Assembly: GCA_023634235.1 (NCBI GenBank)
Contig: JAMKCF010000001.1
Location: forward strand, 17,866,258 to 17,930,257
Origin: Pisaster brevispinus
Lineage: Eukaryota; Echinodermata; Asteroidea; Forcipulatida; Asteriidae
Direction: 5' to 3'
Length of the DNA: 64,000 nt
Under the pieces are notes generated by a model. That model ran no database searches. It had not been told where the DNA came from and saw nothing but the letters and a program-made list of their open reading frames with translations. A program made the position numbers and the translations under genes. This document shows, piece after piece, positions 23,321-36,540 of this stretch (the first letter of the stretch is position 1; each line of letters starts with the position of its first letter).

Positions 23321-24119
23321 ACTTGAACTTATCACAACTAGTTCTGCAGCAAACTCAACTTCCGCACTTGCACAGTCACAAAAGGATGGTGATCGCAAAC
23401 AAATAATTCCACGGACGACAAGCAAAGCAATGCCAAGATAAATCACTCACACAACACATCTACAACACTAAAACAATTGTCATTTATAACGTCCTTTATT
23501 TTCATAAAACTTTCACTAACAGGCACTGACTGTTCCGTCCGGCCCAAACACAACACTCTGGAAAACTACTAAACAAAACATGTACATGTACATTTTTTCA
23601 TGTACATTTTTTCTAGATATTATCATACAGACTGTCGATCATTCCGATCGTTTCAACCATATATTCTTTTAAACTTTATGTAACTATTGGTTTCACGATG
23701 TTATTTCTCTGTCGTTTCAATTGACTGCCATGTCCGTTTTATGAACAACACCTTTCTGAATCAGGTACACAGGTACACACTAACGGACTTAGATCACATA
23801 AAGAGTTCAAACGTTACCATTGGGGGATGTCTAACCATTTTTACTAATGATAAGATCAATCTGCAAAATATTAAGGAGTTATGTCTTCAAAATTAAAACA
23901 ACTCTTTTATCACGGACCAAAACCTGTTTATTTGCTAACAATCAATGTCCTATTTCACATTTCCAACCTGAAATGATTTGTAGTATAATATAAACAAACC
24001 TTTACACCTTCAGACGACACTGATAAATTCGAATCATACCATGGCAATGTACATTGTTTTTCTTACGAATAATGGTGGTTACTTGAAACACTAAAATGTC
24101 GTGTTACTCAATCTTAATC

Positions 24120-25645
24120 TTACTATTTGAACTACAGCCATCCCCCCCAAAAAAAACACACTTAAATTTGTCATTTTCTCAACCTGTAGCATTTCTGTCT
24201 CAAGTCATACATGACTCTATCCACTGAGTGTTCTTTCCAAAGTGTTAACTAAATGAATCTCTTTTCAATGTTTCATTTCATAAAAAACTCCATAACAATT
24301 TTATGTTCTGCCTAAATATTAACTTTATCATTACTGATCTTGATTAACAAGAAAAACATTTTTCACAGCTATTTTACAAAACACATGTCTCTTATCTCTT
24401 TTGAACAATGTTTCTTCACAAAAAATACCCACTAAGTATGAGCATAATCTCTTTAAGCACGCACTTTACAATTACTCATGCTTTTCTTTAACAACTACAA
24501 TTTCTTTCACAGCAACTTAACATACAAAAAAACATCACCAATATCACAAAACAAGAATCACAACTATATTCCGTTTTCAAAGATAACCATCACCCTACTG
24601 TTCTGTATACGTATTTCCTGTAATGTCACCATTTAATATAACTGACTTAAACATAATCCACAATAAGTCATGAACATCCTCAATCTATGCATTTTAGTTA
24701 CTTTCCAATGACAAAATAACAGCAATCGGTAGTTGCTTTACAAGGGTCAGGATATCATCTGTGAATTCTTTGAACACACGACTTTGGCAATGTTAAACAC
24801 TTTTATCTCCCAAATCATACCCATGAAAATGTTCATTGTTTTTCTGACGATTATGGTCATACTTGGAACAATAATATGTCGTGTTACTCAATCTTACTAT
24901 TTCAACTGCCCCCTCCCCCCAAATAAAAACCCTTCAATTTGTCAGTTTCTCAACCTCTAGCTTTTCTGTATCAAGTCATACTTAACTCTATCACTGAGTC
25001 TTCTTTCCAAAGTGTTGCACGACACGAATCCTTTATCAATGTTTCTTTTCATAAAACAAACCCATAACAGTTACATGATCTGTCTAAGTTACATACTTTA
25101 TCATTACTGATCTTCATTAACGAAAAAACAAATTTTTTCAAAGCTATTAACACACACATATCTCTTATCTCTTTTGAACAATGTTTCTTACAAAAAATAC
25201 CCACTAAACTTATGACCATGATCTCTTTATTAAGCAGGAACTTTACAATTACTGATTCTCTTTAACAACAACAATTTCTTCACAGCAATTTAACACACAC
25301 AAAAACATCACATATATCACAAAACAAGATTCAAAACTTTATTCTGTTTAAAAAATAATCAACAGCATACTGTCCTGTAAACGTTATACTTCCTGTAATG
25401 TCACCTTTTAATGAAACTGACTTATACGTATCTCCACAATAAGTCACTAACGTCTTCAACCTATGCATTTTAGTCACTAAACTGTTCACTTTCTTTCTTG
25501 ATTGAGATAATTTTGCCATTTTCCATTGACAAAATAACATCAATCGGTAGTTGCTCTACAAGGGTCAGGATATCTTCTGTGAATTCCTTCAACCATACGG
25601 CTTTGGAAATGTTAACCACTTTATCTCCATACATTATGTCAATGT
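24120..25645. repeat. Tandem duplication (~770 bp) of the 3' end of the OB-fold gene
   Basis: Two adjacent diverged copies start near 24120 and 24890. Shared blocks include 'tcaacctgtagc/tctagc', 'atcattactgatctt', 'tctcttatctcttttgaaca' and 'atcggtagttgct'. The right copy includes the terminal exon of the OB-fold gene (25470-25650). The left copy has a recognisable but frameshifted version of that exon at about 24720-24870. The unit therefore covers last exon plus 3' flank, and only the right copy remains usable. Confidence 0.7.
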
Positions 25646-25650
25646 CATCT
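25470..25650 (-). CDS. OB-fold gene, last exon
   Basis: The acceptor is 'tttactttcag' and the first base completes a glutamate codon begun by GA at the end of the previous exon. It then encodes 59 residues with a DDIDIMYGDK start and ends in TGA at 25470. The sequence is conserved, though broken, in the tandem copy at 24720-24870. Confidence 0.6.
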
Positions 25651-28600
25651 CTGAAAGTAAAACATGAAAACAAACAAATTAGTTATCATTACAATTCTAC
25701 ATACTTAAATGTCATATATTGTTACATTTGAAACAATACATTTCTCCATAAATACTTTTAAACACATATCACTAATCTTATGAATAACAAAGCCTCAAAA
25801 TCAGCCACTATACCTTTATAAATGTCCTCAATACTTGCTTTGTTTTAAATGAATATGCATAAAATCAGATTATACAGCGACCACATCCAAATGCGATATT
25901 TGTGGGAGTAACATTTTACTTCAGTCAAACCAAAAGATTAATATGGATCCGTAGTGCTTAAGAAGTTTCTCTAATTCTCTGTTTTAAGTACACGGTGGCT
26001 TGATTTTTCACTCCTTAAAACGCCAAAAGCTCAGAACTTATGGGGGCTTCGCCCAATGGACACTTACAAGGGCCTCGCCTCTGGATCACTATTAATACAG
26101 CAGAAAATTCTCTAGTATGAAAAATTATATGGCTCTGCAGTGCTTTACATAGTGTCTCTATATGGGGCTTCGCCCCCGGACCCTACCATTGCATTTACTG
26201 AATTTGTTCCTGTACATTTTGAAGAGTGATGGATCTGAATTGCTTAAAAGTGTGTCTATTTTTCCGCTTTAAGCACATGAAGACTTTTTTTCATTTCTCA
26301 AAACACTAAAGACTCCAGACTTACGGGCTTTGTCCCCTGAACCCCTTCCAGGCCTTCACCTTGGATCCCACCATGTGCCGTAAGGATGGCCCCTGGACCC
26401 CACCGATTTTGTTCAGCCCCCCTCCCCCAAATACAAAATCCTGATAGTGTTGTTGTGCCCCTCGGTTTAAATAATACTGGATCGGCCCCTGAATACAGTA
26501 CATCTCTTTTTTATACTTCTGTAAAACTTGAAGTCCACACCACTATAATAAAATAACTAACGCAAGAATCATTTACGAAGGTGGAATCTACAACAAACTA
26601 TAAAAAAAATTAACAATGCAGCTAAGTATATGTACTATAGTTACAATTCTATTATATAACTTAGGCGCAACTCTTTTCCTAAATGATCCACAACATAACC
26701 ACCTATTATGTGCTACTCACTCATTTTCTCCGAGCCCGTCCATGCTTATGTTCATAACATCGTCAGGAGTTGAGCTTTCCAAAACCTACAATACATATTA
26801 AATAAAAGACATCATTCACAAAGCATAATAACACTTTCTGTAATCATTATTACAATGATTAGCCATTGACCATTATAATTACGACTTCAGATTGTTCACA
26901 GAAAACACATTTGAGTCCCATTTTCACGCCTAACTATCAAAAAACACAAACACTGTCAATCTTTCACACTTTCACTAAAATAGTATGAAACTACTAATAA
27001 CACTATAATAATTATGGTTGTCTTTGGCCTAATTATATACTTGCTCACATTGTATAACAATATCAATATGACTAAACTCACTTTAAAACACGTCTACTGT
27101 ACACTACATACCTCGACAGTTGTTGACGGTGTACTAGATAGAGACACCAAGTCTTTCCACTTGTCCACTTCAACGGCCGTGACGTTAACTTCATCGCCTT
27201 CTTCCAACGTCTCCACTAACTGCTCTTTCCCATTCCACAATTTCACCTCAATTGTGTCCCCTTCATCAGCCAGTAATATCCCCGTACGCGTCCAGTACTT
27301 TGACGATGTTGATGTCTTAATCTGCGATAACACAAAATTTACTGTTAACTCAAGTATTTATATAGTTTAACAATATTTTGACATAAATGTTTACAGATAT
27401 TTTTTACTAACAACATCAAAAATTCCAACAACATTTAGTACATGACTTGATCAACATTTATATCGTTACTTTCACGTACTAATACAACAAAAGTCTCAAG
27501 AAACTCAACTCTTTATCTAATTCAATAGGTTTATCTCGACAAAGTTGCTAAACTCTACCTTTGTTACTCGTCCTCTTACGGAAACTCTGGTCTTTTTGGG
27601 TGATTGTTTGGCAACAGCTACAGTTGTCATCTTAGGCTGATGGTAGTTTCTCAAGTGTTCTTCGGCAATATCAAACTTCGGCACATTTACAACCTTATTT
27701 AATGAGACAACAACAGTACAATACTTATCAATATTTAAGATTTGAACTCTACAGTGTACACCCATTTACAATAAAATGTTTAACGGACAATACTGTCTAA
27801 AAGATTCTTGTAGTCATGACCACATGATAAACTTTGCATGAAATTGTTTTTATGTCAAGCTCTATAATGACATTGCTCCAATAAATGCTATGATAACAGA
27901 ACACCATAACTGACAATTGTACATTAATGTCTTCATCACAGACATATCATCATTTTCCTCTTCATCAACATGCTCTTCGTTTCCTGTATTTGCCAATGAA
28001 CGTAAAATACTAATATCAATGTTACACTCCAAGTTCCTAAAAGTTCATTCATAACAAATATCTGTCTCAATAAGGACACATTAAAACATACAATGTTAAT
28101 CGTCCCCATCCGGCCCTAAATAAAATCCCGCTCATTTGTTCCTCCCATTAAAACAACATATTCAATGATCTATTCACATCTCTGGATAACTCTTATTACT
28201 TTACTGCTTAAACCAATCAACTGGAAGATTTTTGGCTGATATTTTCCCCAATCTATTGCTTTCAAAGTTGTTTAATAATGCCATTAATTAATGCTTGCAC
28301 AAACAAGAACGATTTCACAATATTCACTTAGGTTACACTACGTTTCAGTTCTTTAAATCGTTTACAGAAATTGCCATAGAGAGATTCAGTCGATTTCACA
28401 AAATAAATTACAAACATAAAAACACACAACTCTCTGTTTCACTATGACTATGATGATTTTTTTTAGTTATTATTGGATTGTTACCATATTCCCACAACTC
28501 ATACAAACCCAAATTACCACCACCCTTTTACCTATCCCCCCAAAATACACTCACAAATTTATTTTTAATACGACTAACAAACAAAACCATGCGCACTTAT

Positions 28601-31600
28601 CACAACTTCTACTATAGATTCACATGTACTAAACACTACTACTGGTCCTTTCCTTTATTTTATACTAGCCCCAGACCTGTCCTGTGACAATGATTGGCAC
28701 TCCTGTTGAAACGCAATAACCTCTTATCTTAATCCTGTACAGTTTGTTAGAACACAAAACTATGTTTATATATATTCCAGTTTCACCTTGTACTCACTTG
28801 CTTCACTCAATAGCCAAGCCGAATGCCCAATACTCTGAAAGTTTAATGACCATGTGTGACCCTCACGAGTGGAAAATGTGTTATATTTAAACCTGGAAAG
28901 TGTTAAAATGACTTGTGCTTGTTTATTCTTTATACTTTAACGGTTTGTTAATGAATAACATATAATTACTTATATCTTATTCATGCAAATTACTTTATCA
29001 GATATACTACACATAATGGAAGTTCTGCCACATTTTCTAATTTTGTATTTTATTTGTATTTGTTACACATTTTCTCATGGTAACTAACAGCCCAATCACA
29101 ATAGTCAATGGACATTGTTTTTACCCACCCACCCAAATTTCCATTTTTAAAACTGTATGTCTTCAACATATAATCTATAAACTGACGCACAAAGTAATGC
29201 CTTAAATGACCCAGATATTTTGGTCGTTTTCAATGGCTTTTCCTGACTTAAACAGACAACTTTGTAGTTAGCTTATTCAGGAATGAAATTGACGATCTTG
29301 GCCAGATGTGTATTTTTCTTTTTCTGTTGTTAATATAATATATACACATTGTATATACAAATATCTATAAAACTAATAGGGGAGAGGGCCTAAGCTTAAA
29401 ATCTATAAACTGACGAACAAAGTAATGCCTTAAATGACCCAGATATTTTGAAGTATCAAACATCAGTAGTTTTAAATGGCTTTTCCTGGCTTCAACACAC
29501 AACTTTGTAGTTAGCTTAAACAGGAATGAAATTGCCGATCTTGGCCAGATGTGTATTTTTTCTTTTTCTGTTGTTAATATATATACAAATTGTACATATA
29601 TATATATCTCCTATAATGACCGTTAACTCCAGGTCATTTACAACAATATTTCTACATTGACATGGCCTCCTATGTCCCCTTTTTAGGTTTCTCCTATATT
29701 ATTTTTTACACTAAGTTCATAAATTCCTTACTCATTTACTGAATAAGAACATACAATAAAGACAAGCAGTATGTAGTCATCACCAGAATTATTGGGGACA
29801 CGTTGCCATGGACACCAACAACAACAGAAATAATAAGACAAACAACAACTCAGAAAACACAAATGCAGAAATAAAGACATACAGATAAACCGAAATATAC
29901 TAAGAAAGAAATTAAAAGGATTGAATAGGCATATGTTAGTCGCTCAACACAAGTTTTAACATCTTCAAAATACGTACAAATGACCATGCCAAGCATTCAT
30001 CTTTGCCAAGTACATCCTCTGCAATATTAAAAATGAACTCTGGCCATACACTCCCAAATTAAGCTTCGTTGTTAAAGAAAGGGGACAAGATGGGGGGCAT
30101 GCAACTCTTTAAACCCACTGAACACATTTGCGCTATCAAAATTTTAGCACAGCACAATATAATTGCGTATCGATTTTACCTAACCTACCGTTACCGAGCC
30201 AATTCTACACAATGATGACCTCTGATTACCCGCCCCCTTTCCACAATACATTTGCTGCATTTTATCTATAGCGGGTACCCTGGCATCTCACTAATACATA
30301 GGGGGGATGGCATCAGCTTTCGCTCCAAACCGGACCTTTATCACAGACATATACCACAAACAAAACCGTATCCATTTCTAGCAAAAAAAGGAGCAATGGA
30401 TTAGGGAAGGTTTCAAGAAAAAAGCGGACAAATTATCAGATCCAATTACAGTAAAGTAGCTAGGACAAACAAATGGTCAATGTCAGGGAGTGAACAGTTG
30501 GATTACCGGTCCATGAAAGTGGTGACCTCATTATGGGTCATGCGCTAGCATTAACGGACAGATATATATGTACAAATATAACATTTGTCGTGGATATTGC
30601 CTTAGCTTTCGCTCCAAACCGGACTTTTCTTGTTGATACAAAAACTGAAACACTAATTTTTAGTTATTTCTTTGGACCCACACACCCACAATTACTCCTA
30701 AAAAGGATAACAAAATCACAAGTTTTTGATTACGCTCATAATCTTAATTATGTAGGCTTACCTCATTTTCTTAATAATTTCTAAATAGCTCCTAAACATG
30801 CCTTTGTTTTTTTACTAAACATACAACAATCAAACACAAAACGGTGCATTATGCTTTTATTTCGTTTGACTACTCAGAATTTAGTGGCCTTCGTGTTTTT
30901 CTATTTTTACAATTGCTTCTCTATCTACTGGCCTTGTGCCCCAAAAAATTGCTTGCTCCAAGACCAAATTCCAGGCCTCCACTTGCTATTGACATACAAA
31001 GACTTGAATGAAATCAAAGTACAATTTTGGAGTCCTATCACGAAGACTGTGATGATTCACAATTTAACAAATAAAACCCTACCTAACTACAAAACCATCA
31101 ACTTAGTAACTTCTGTCACATTCCATGACTATCTCAATAAATCAAATTCATGACTATTATACATACCACTGCTTTGTTCCCGAGAACTACTTCTTGTTCA
31201 TCATTTATTGTGTAATTCACAGCTTTTACACAACTGCCTGACTTGCACTTGGCAAGGTGCTTCCCATCATAAACTTTACATTTTATGACATCACCATCAC
31301 TATTAATCCCGTCGAAACTCCAACTGGAACTTGTTCTCTGCTCCACCTCTGTCAGCACTTGCACAATTACATTCATCTGTAATAAACACATAAATATAAC
31401 TTAATGTTTTCCAACGTCATTATTTACCCAATAACCTCAACTTTTGCACTTCATTATTTCATACAACTGTACTACAAATAGCCCTACTTTGTATAGTAAC
31501 ACACCAGATCAAGATAAAGTTCTCAAAACTAACTCAATAACTTTAACTCAAACAACAATGTCCACAAAATGTTCACTACATCCTTCAACAGTGGTAAATG

Positions 31601-32162
31601 AACGTAACATTTCCAAAAACACTCAACGAAAAGTACTTTTTCTAAATTATAAAATAATAAAAAATATCATAACCAATACTTTTCAATGTCTTTATGTTTT
31701 TTACTTCACTAACTTCATTATGATTTTGTCAATAACGTGATTATGATCTTTCCCGGACAGACCTAATATTATGTACATTTTCCAATACAATTTCATACCG
31801 ATAATGTTCTTCCAAAACAAGTGTAATAAAAGCATTTACTGTTTGAGACAAAACAAAAGACGTCTTCAAAACAGATACTGCCTATATTGTCGTTACAACG
31901 TTGTTTCTTTTCTAAATGTTGTATCATACATGTATCTAGACCTGTACGTTTATTACATGCATGTTTCAATGTTCTTCTCAAAAGTTTTAAACTGTACAAA
32001 TAAATGCACTATCCCTTTCTCTTTCGAAAAGTTATCGCCATCCTTTTCAAGTTTCACCGACTATACATAGTAAAATATAAATAAAATACACAATTTCGTT
32101 CATATTACTAATTGTGCACACAGTTACCAGTAAACAAATTCAATTACCTTTACCGACTGCAT
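25470..32162 (-). CDS. Multi-exon OB-fold protein, RPA1-like (predicted)
   Basis: Six exons are predicted by eye: 32162-32148 (start), 31376-31167, about 27748-27559, 27321-27112, 26785-26721 and 25650-25470 (stop). All junctions are GT..AG. Phases agree at 32148/31376 (0), 27559/27321 (0), 27112/26785 (0) and 26721/25650 (2). Only the join into 27748 does not fit the exon before it, so a small exon may be missing or that acceptor is wrong. The product would be about 290 residues. The middle resembles an OB fold of the RPA1 type: RVTK, then WTRTGILLADEG, IEVKLWNG, EEGDEVNVT and a SLSSTPSTTVE strand. The exon-2 segment looks like a second OB fold. Such proteins bind single-stranded nucleic acid. 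Exact orthology is not established. Confidence 0.6.
26040..26410. repeat. Short repeats with GGGGCTTCGCCCC core (intronic)
   Basis: 'gggcttcgccc(cc)gga' recurs at about 26043 and 26165, with related 'ggcctcgcctctggat' at 26070 and 'gccttcaccttggatccc' at 26353. These are GC-rich palindromic blocks in an AT-rich intron. The short frame at 26321-26503 is part of this repeat and not a gene. Confidence 0.45.
26721..26785 (-). CDS. OB-fold gene, short acidic exon
   Basis: The 65-nt exon lies between acceptor 'tgtattgtag' and donor GTGAGT. It encodes VLESSTPDDVMNISMDGLGE plus Asn and two bases of the next codon. It links the OB-fold exon to the last exon in frame. Confidence 0.55.
27112..27321 (-). 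CDS. OB-fold gene, main OB exon
   Basis: This exon is exactly 210 nt (70 codons, phase 0 to 0), between acceptor 'gtgttatcgcag' and donor GTATGT. It encodes the core beta strands (YWTRTGILLADEG, IEVKLWNG, DEVNVTAVEVDKW, SLSSTPS), the pattern of RPA1-type OB domains. Confidence 0.65.
27559..27748 (-). CDS. OB-fold gene, linker exon
   Basis: The open frame from GTT at 27747 to AAG at 27559 covers 63 codons, with donor GTAGAG. It ends VSVRGRVTK, which continues in frame into the OB exon as the first beta strand. The acceptor (CTGTAG near 27749) lacks a good pyrimidine tract and its phase does not match exon 31376-31167, so the left boundary is uncertain. Confidence 0.5.
29172..29615. repeat. 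Intronic tandem duplication, period 227 bp
   Basis: 'aatctataaactgacg' starts at 29172 and again at 29399. The following ~200 bp ('aatgccttaaatgacccaga', 'cttggccagatgtgtatttt', 'ttctgttgttaatata') are near-identical in both copies. The duplication is recent relative to its surroundings. Confidence 0.8.
31167..31376 (-). CDS. OB-fold gene, exon 2
   Basis: 210 nt, phase 0 to 0, between acceptor 'gtgtttattacag' and donor GTATGT. It encodes MNVIVQVLTEVEQ, then IKCKVYDGKHL and QEVVLGNKAV. The alternation of short beta-type strands suggests another OB fold. Its length equals that of the main OB exon. Confidence 0.55.
32148..32162 (-). CDS. OB-fold gene, first coding exon (5 codons)
   Basis: ATG CAG TCG GTA AAG is followed by donor GTAATT and joins exon 31376 in phase 0. 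The upstream ATG codons on this transcript lead to short frames, so this start is tentative. Confidence 0.4.
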
Positions 32163-32460
32163 ACTGTTCCTTTGACGAACCTCTTGGTAAAACTGTATTC
32201 GCTCGTATCGCGTCAGACTTTCTTATTAACCTTCAAACGTCTGGAAGTACATCGCAGCATACAGCTTTCGAGCATGAACAGGTATCGGTCTTGACATGTC
32301 TAGCGATTTCATTGGACACGATTTCATTTGATGAACGGCCAGTAACGTAAACGTTCCATATCTATGTTATGATTGGTCCGCTCCGAAGTGACGTGTTGTC
32401 AGCTAAACAATCAGCATGAACTTTTCCATCGTCTGCTGCTCCGTGCGCGCGTACTTAGTT
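32163..32460 (-). promoter_or_regulatory. 5' UTR and promoter region of the OB-fold gene
   Basis: An inverted CCAAT box (ATTGG at 32372-32376) is followed by a TGACG element ('gaagtgacgtgttg') and a more GC-rich stretch with CGCGCG near 32440. No TATA box is clear. The location directly upstream of the predicted first exon supports a TATA-less promoter. Confidence 0.35.
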
Positions 32461-32479
32461 GGGATGTACTGTTGTATAA

Positions 32480-34640
32480 ACACACTATGATGCGTCTACA
32501 CGTGTTGCTGCTTCCAATCTCTGCCGTGTGAATTGTCTTGGTTCCATGACCATGGCAGATCTATGTCTGTGTACACGGCGCCGCACATACTCCGCACGTT
32601 TGTAATGAAAAAATAATAATAATAAAAATAGACAACGCTTTTGATAAATTGTTTCCTGGACCTCACTATGTTCTTGGACATTTGCAAAGACGGGTCTTAA
32701 TCTTTTCTTTATTTTTCTGCAAATCTTCCCCACTTTCCGAGGGACCCAATCACAGATCCCGTGTTTTCTTGGGTCATGAATAATTATTATATATGTTGTG
32801 CACGTACCATAGCAAGTTCTATGCACTGGGCATGCCACAATTTATACTCTATACACTGTGCGAAAACTGTGACAATTACCTGTAACCATTATGTGTCTCT
32901 GAATAGCCCTTCGACGAAATCTAATCCATCCATTGCTATCTCATGTCCCTATGTACAACCCGGCTGAGTGTTATCTTAATAACCTGGATCAGTTAGGATA
33001 TTCTTTATGTTTTCAACCCAACACCATTCACAGGGTAGTTTGCAAACAATTATTTATATCAAATATTTCTTGGAGATAATGATTTTGCAAATTAAATCAC
33101 ATTAATTCTTTCGCTACACTACCTGACTGTTTCCTACATACAGTATACAAAGTAGGGACATCTTCAGAAGCCTAGGTCAATGAAGCTACTTTAAAAAAAA
33201 AGCCCAACTCCTTTCAGGGGCTCAACTGCCAATGAAAACTATACCCAAGTGTCATCGAATTTCTGCCTCAACACAGTGATTGATAAGCCCATGAGTCCGA
33301 GGTCATACCTATGTAAGTCGAAAAGTGCACATCTCCTTTTCAGCTTTCTACATTATTACAAAACTAGTTTGCACGTTGCTTTCTGGTGCATTTTTTCACT
33401 TTTCTGCTTTTTTCCTTCCTGAAAAGTAGATTGCACATTTCCACAGTCTCCATTTCCTACTTTTCACTTCAGTTTCGAGAAAAGCAAATTTTACTTACTC
33501 ACCTACACTTACGGTCGAAAAGTGGACATTTGATTTTGGGTTTTCAAGAAGCACATAAGCAAGTTAAACGTTTTAGCATGATCTATCTTTCTACTTTCCT
33601 GTAAGCTGCATATCACTTTATCAGATTGGACGTGTTGTCACACAGTGACACAAAGCAGACAACTGCTTTTTCTGTTTTCCCACAACTCGATAAGCCAATC
33701 CTACGTTTTGGGCCATTTTATTTGTATACTTTCATGCTTCCCGAATAGTCGCTTGATTGCACGTGAATTGTTTTCAACAGATCTTCTTCGGCATGAAAGT
33801 ACATTTTAGAACCCCCCCCCCATTATAGTGACAGAGCCCCTAGAAAAATCAGCGAACAGCGGAAATAGGGTTATAACGCTCATGTATTATAGTTGTAACC
33901 CATCGGGTCATGTCAGGTCAACTTCCTGCGCTGTGTGCGCTCCAGTATGACGTGTCAAACGGTGCAATAGACCAGACTACACACCGTCCTTAGTAGCATG
34001 GTCCCTAATGTTACTTACTATTAATATTCTGAATCGTTCGGTCCGAAAATAATACTATAGCCCACAATTCCGTTTTTGCACATGATCGTATATAAAACGT
34101 CGTCAACCATCGCAAAAGTATTTAACGATCGGATATCCATTGCAAACAACGCACATGTAAGGGGAATATCGCACATAAATATTTCAAAGTCGCACATATT
34201 ACAAATAACCCATACATTCAACGGACATCACAAACTAATACGTAGATTACCGAATATTGCAACGTTTGACACGCCATACTCCAGCTACGCGTCTTTTAAA
34301 GACCGTTTTTTGTCGTTTTATGTGTGCTGCCATCAATTTCTGTTTATCCCCGCTGCTGTCAGGCAAAACACAAGACAAAACTATTACATATGTTTAGGCG
34401 CCTACTGGTAACCTGTTGTTACAAGTACCTAAACATTTAGCAGGGCAGAAGTGTGTTGTTATGGCACACGTGCTTGAGTGACCAGCATTTGCGGTGGAAT
34501 CGTCCATTTTTGCGGCAGAGGAGTATATTTACTTTTCGTCACTATCCCCTGGAAAATTGGCGTACAAATCTTCACTGCTCTACGCGCACGCTTGTATTAA
34601 GACTTTCCGAACCGCGTATCGTCAACCATAGAGCTAGGAC
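32480..34640. other. Intergenic, no gene seen
   Basis: Several short frames exist (32485-32838, 33386-33604, 34076-34411) but none has domain or splice support. A C-tract lies near 33812. Confidence 0.3.
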
Positions 34641-34649
34641 CCAGGTCTA

Positions 34650-35120
34650 TGCGTCAACCAAGCAAGCACGATCGCCGTGTGTGTACATTGCACGTAATTC
34701 GCGCTGTACATAGCATACGGTCTCCACACCACACAGCCATTACTTCCCACGCTAGGCGTCGTAACACGGCGCATACTGCCATGCTACTCACAATAACCCA
34801 TTGACCACACACACATGGCTTCGTTCGACCTTTGTACTTTTCATTTTGGTTGGCTGCTTCAATTCTACAGTCAATGGTCAACCTGTATAACGCCCTCTTG
34901 CTTGTACAATCCTGGAACTATTAAATACGAAAGCGTTTTAGGAAATTAGTAGTACTTTGTTCTCAGACAATTTCATTGAATTTTCCCAACACAATTTATT
35001 TCTACATCTGTGCGGTACAGCTTCTTCAACACTTTAGCGTTGGCATGGTAGTTTATTGTTTACAATTGATTATTTCAAACATAATATCGTCTGAACCATA
35101 CGTGACAGAGTTATACTTTT
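34650..35120. repeat. Copy of the dispersed repeat at 4300-4960
   Basis: 'gtgtgtacattgcacgtaattcgcgctgtacat' (read in parts) matches 4318-4350. The 'gccctcttgcttgt', 'actattaaatacgaaag' and 'atcgtctgaaccata' blocks follow in the same order and on the same strand. Confidence 0.6.
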
Positions 35121-36244
35121 TGTACCATCTTGTGTCTGACGGCATGTTATTCTTAAAAAGTCACCCTCTTCCACATTTACTTCCGGTGTCCTAGGGATTT
35201 CTGTCCGCCGGAGATTCGGTCCCCCATATGGGAAATTAACATGTGCTGAAAGAGGATGATTCAAAAGAGGGCGCTATCAGAAGAAGTTTGTACACTGTTT
35301 GCCGTATGGGGGACCACATCTCCGGCCAAGGGGACAGAATCTCCTGCCACACCGGCACAAACAGGACGCTATCTAATCTAAAGTCCTTATTTTGTGCACA
35401 ACATGTCATAAAGTCTACTTTTTGTGACATCTTGGAGCTAATGATGCATTCGTTTTTATTAAAACATGACCTAACTTTCATCTTTTCGTCCAGTGCATAC
35501 ACAAAATTCAATACTCAAACAAGTTTCCTTAACCACATGTCATAAAGTCACTAACTTTGTACCGTTTTTTGGCTTATAACAACATTCGTACGAAAAACAT
35601 GTTCCCTTCACCGAGATGTCATCAGGTGTCACATTAAATAATACATTAATTCAACATTAACAATAAAGCCGAAACCCCAGTGTTTGTTCGTTACAAACTC
35701 GTTTCTAGTTATTATTATTATTCTTTGTTTCTGTCAAAATTGCCATAGCTTTTGTACACGATTTTGTACGAACCTAAGCTCTAAAATAATAAATATGGGA
35801 GATTCAGATCATACATCAAATTGAAGCTTAGAACATGAAATTATGCTAAGAGTAAAATTGTTCAAGTTCTTCATTAATTAGCTGAGTTATAATGACATGA
35901 ATATTTAATTAGGCAATCTTGTTCCCACCATATCTCAAGAAGTATATGTCTGATCCTCAAACTGTTTTCAAATATAGACTCGTCTTATTATGTAGCTCTG
36001 TAGCGTGGCAACAAATTCATAAAACGTCATCAATGACGTCTTTTGTTGGCGCGTTTTTGTTCTGTGTACAAAACACTTGGCGCTGAAAGGGCAAATGTTT
36101 TGACAGTCAAAAACACGATATTTTCAATTAACATTACGAATTAGTTTCCTAAATTACATAAACTGTTTTGAAAAGTAAATTGCTTTTAATAAGAGATGTT
36201 TCTGGTCATTAAAACTAATCAAAGTAGAACAATTTCCACGAAAA

Positions 36245-36520
36245 TTAACGATTCAGTGACAAATCGGACACCAATGGCTTGGAGACAAGGTTCCGTTCAT
36301 CGACTAAAAATGTAGTCAGGATGCCCTGCGACACAGAGAAAAATGCACGCGAAATGCCGTAACGAAATAGCCGACTTCTGGGTACCAGTCGCTGCACACT
36401 ATTTATACAAAAATATCGATCTATAGCGTATTGAAACGGTGGCTTGTGCATGTGTACATGTACGTCGTGATTCTGTTGCCCAGGGCGCTCGACGATTTTG
36501 TCCCGGGCGCTACATTTGAA
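36245..36520 (-). repeat. Inverted copy of the repeat at 3280-3530
   Basis: Read on the minus strand, this carries the same 'cgtcgagcgcc', GTACATGTACAC-type palindrome, 'gggtacc' and 'gtcgatgaacggaacctt' blocks in the same order as 3280-3530. Confidence 0.6.
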
Positions 36521-36540
36521 TATTTAACTTGTTAATCTTT

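Noticed and set aside
27900..27983. Possible acidic exon of the OB-fold gene (minus strand, after 'ggcaaatacag')
   Set aside because: The open phase (NEEHVDEEENDDMS) fits neither the exon before nor the one after, so I left it out.
30851..31153. 100-codon plus-strand frame in the large intron
   Set aside because: AT-rich composition, no domain, and opposite to the OB-fold gene; no splice context.
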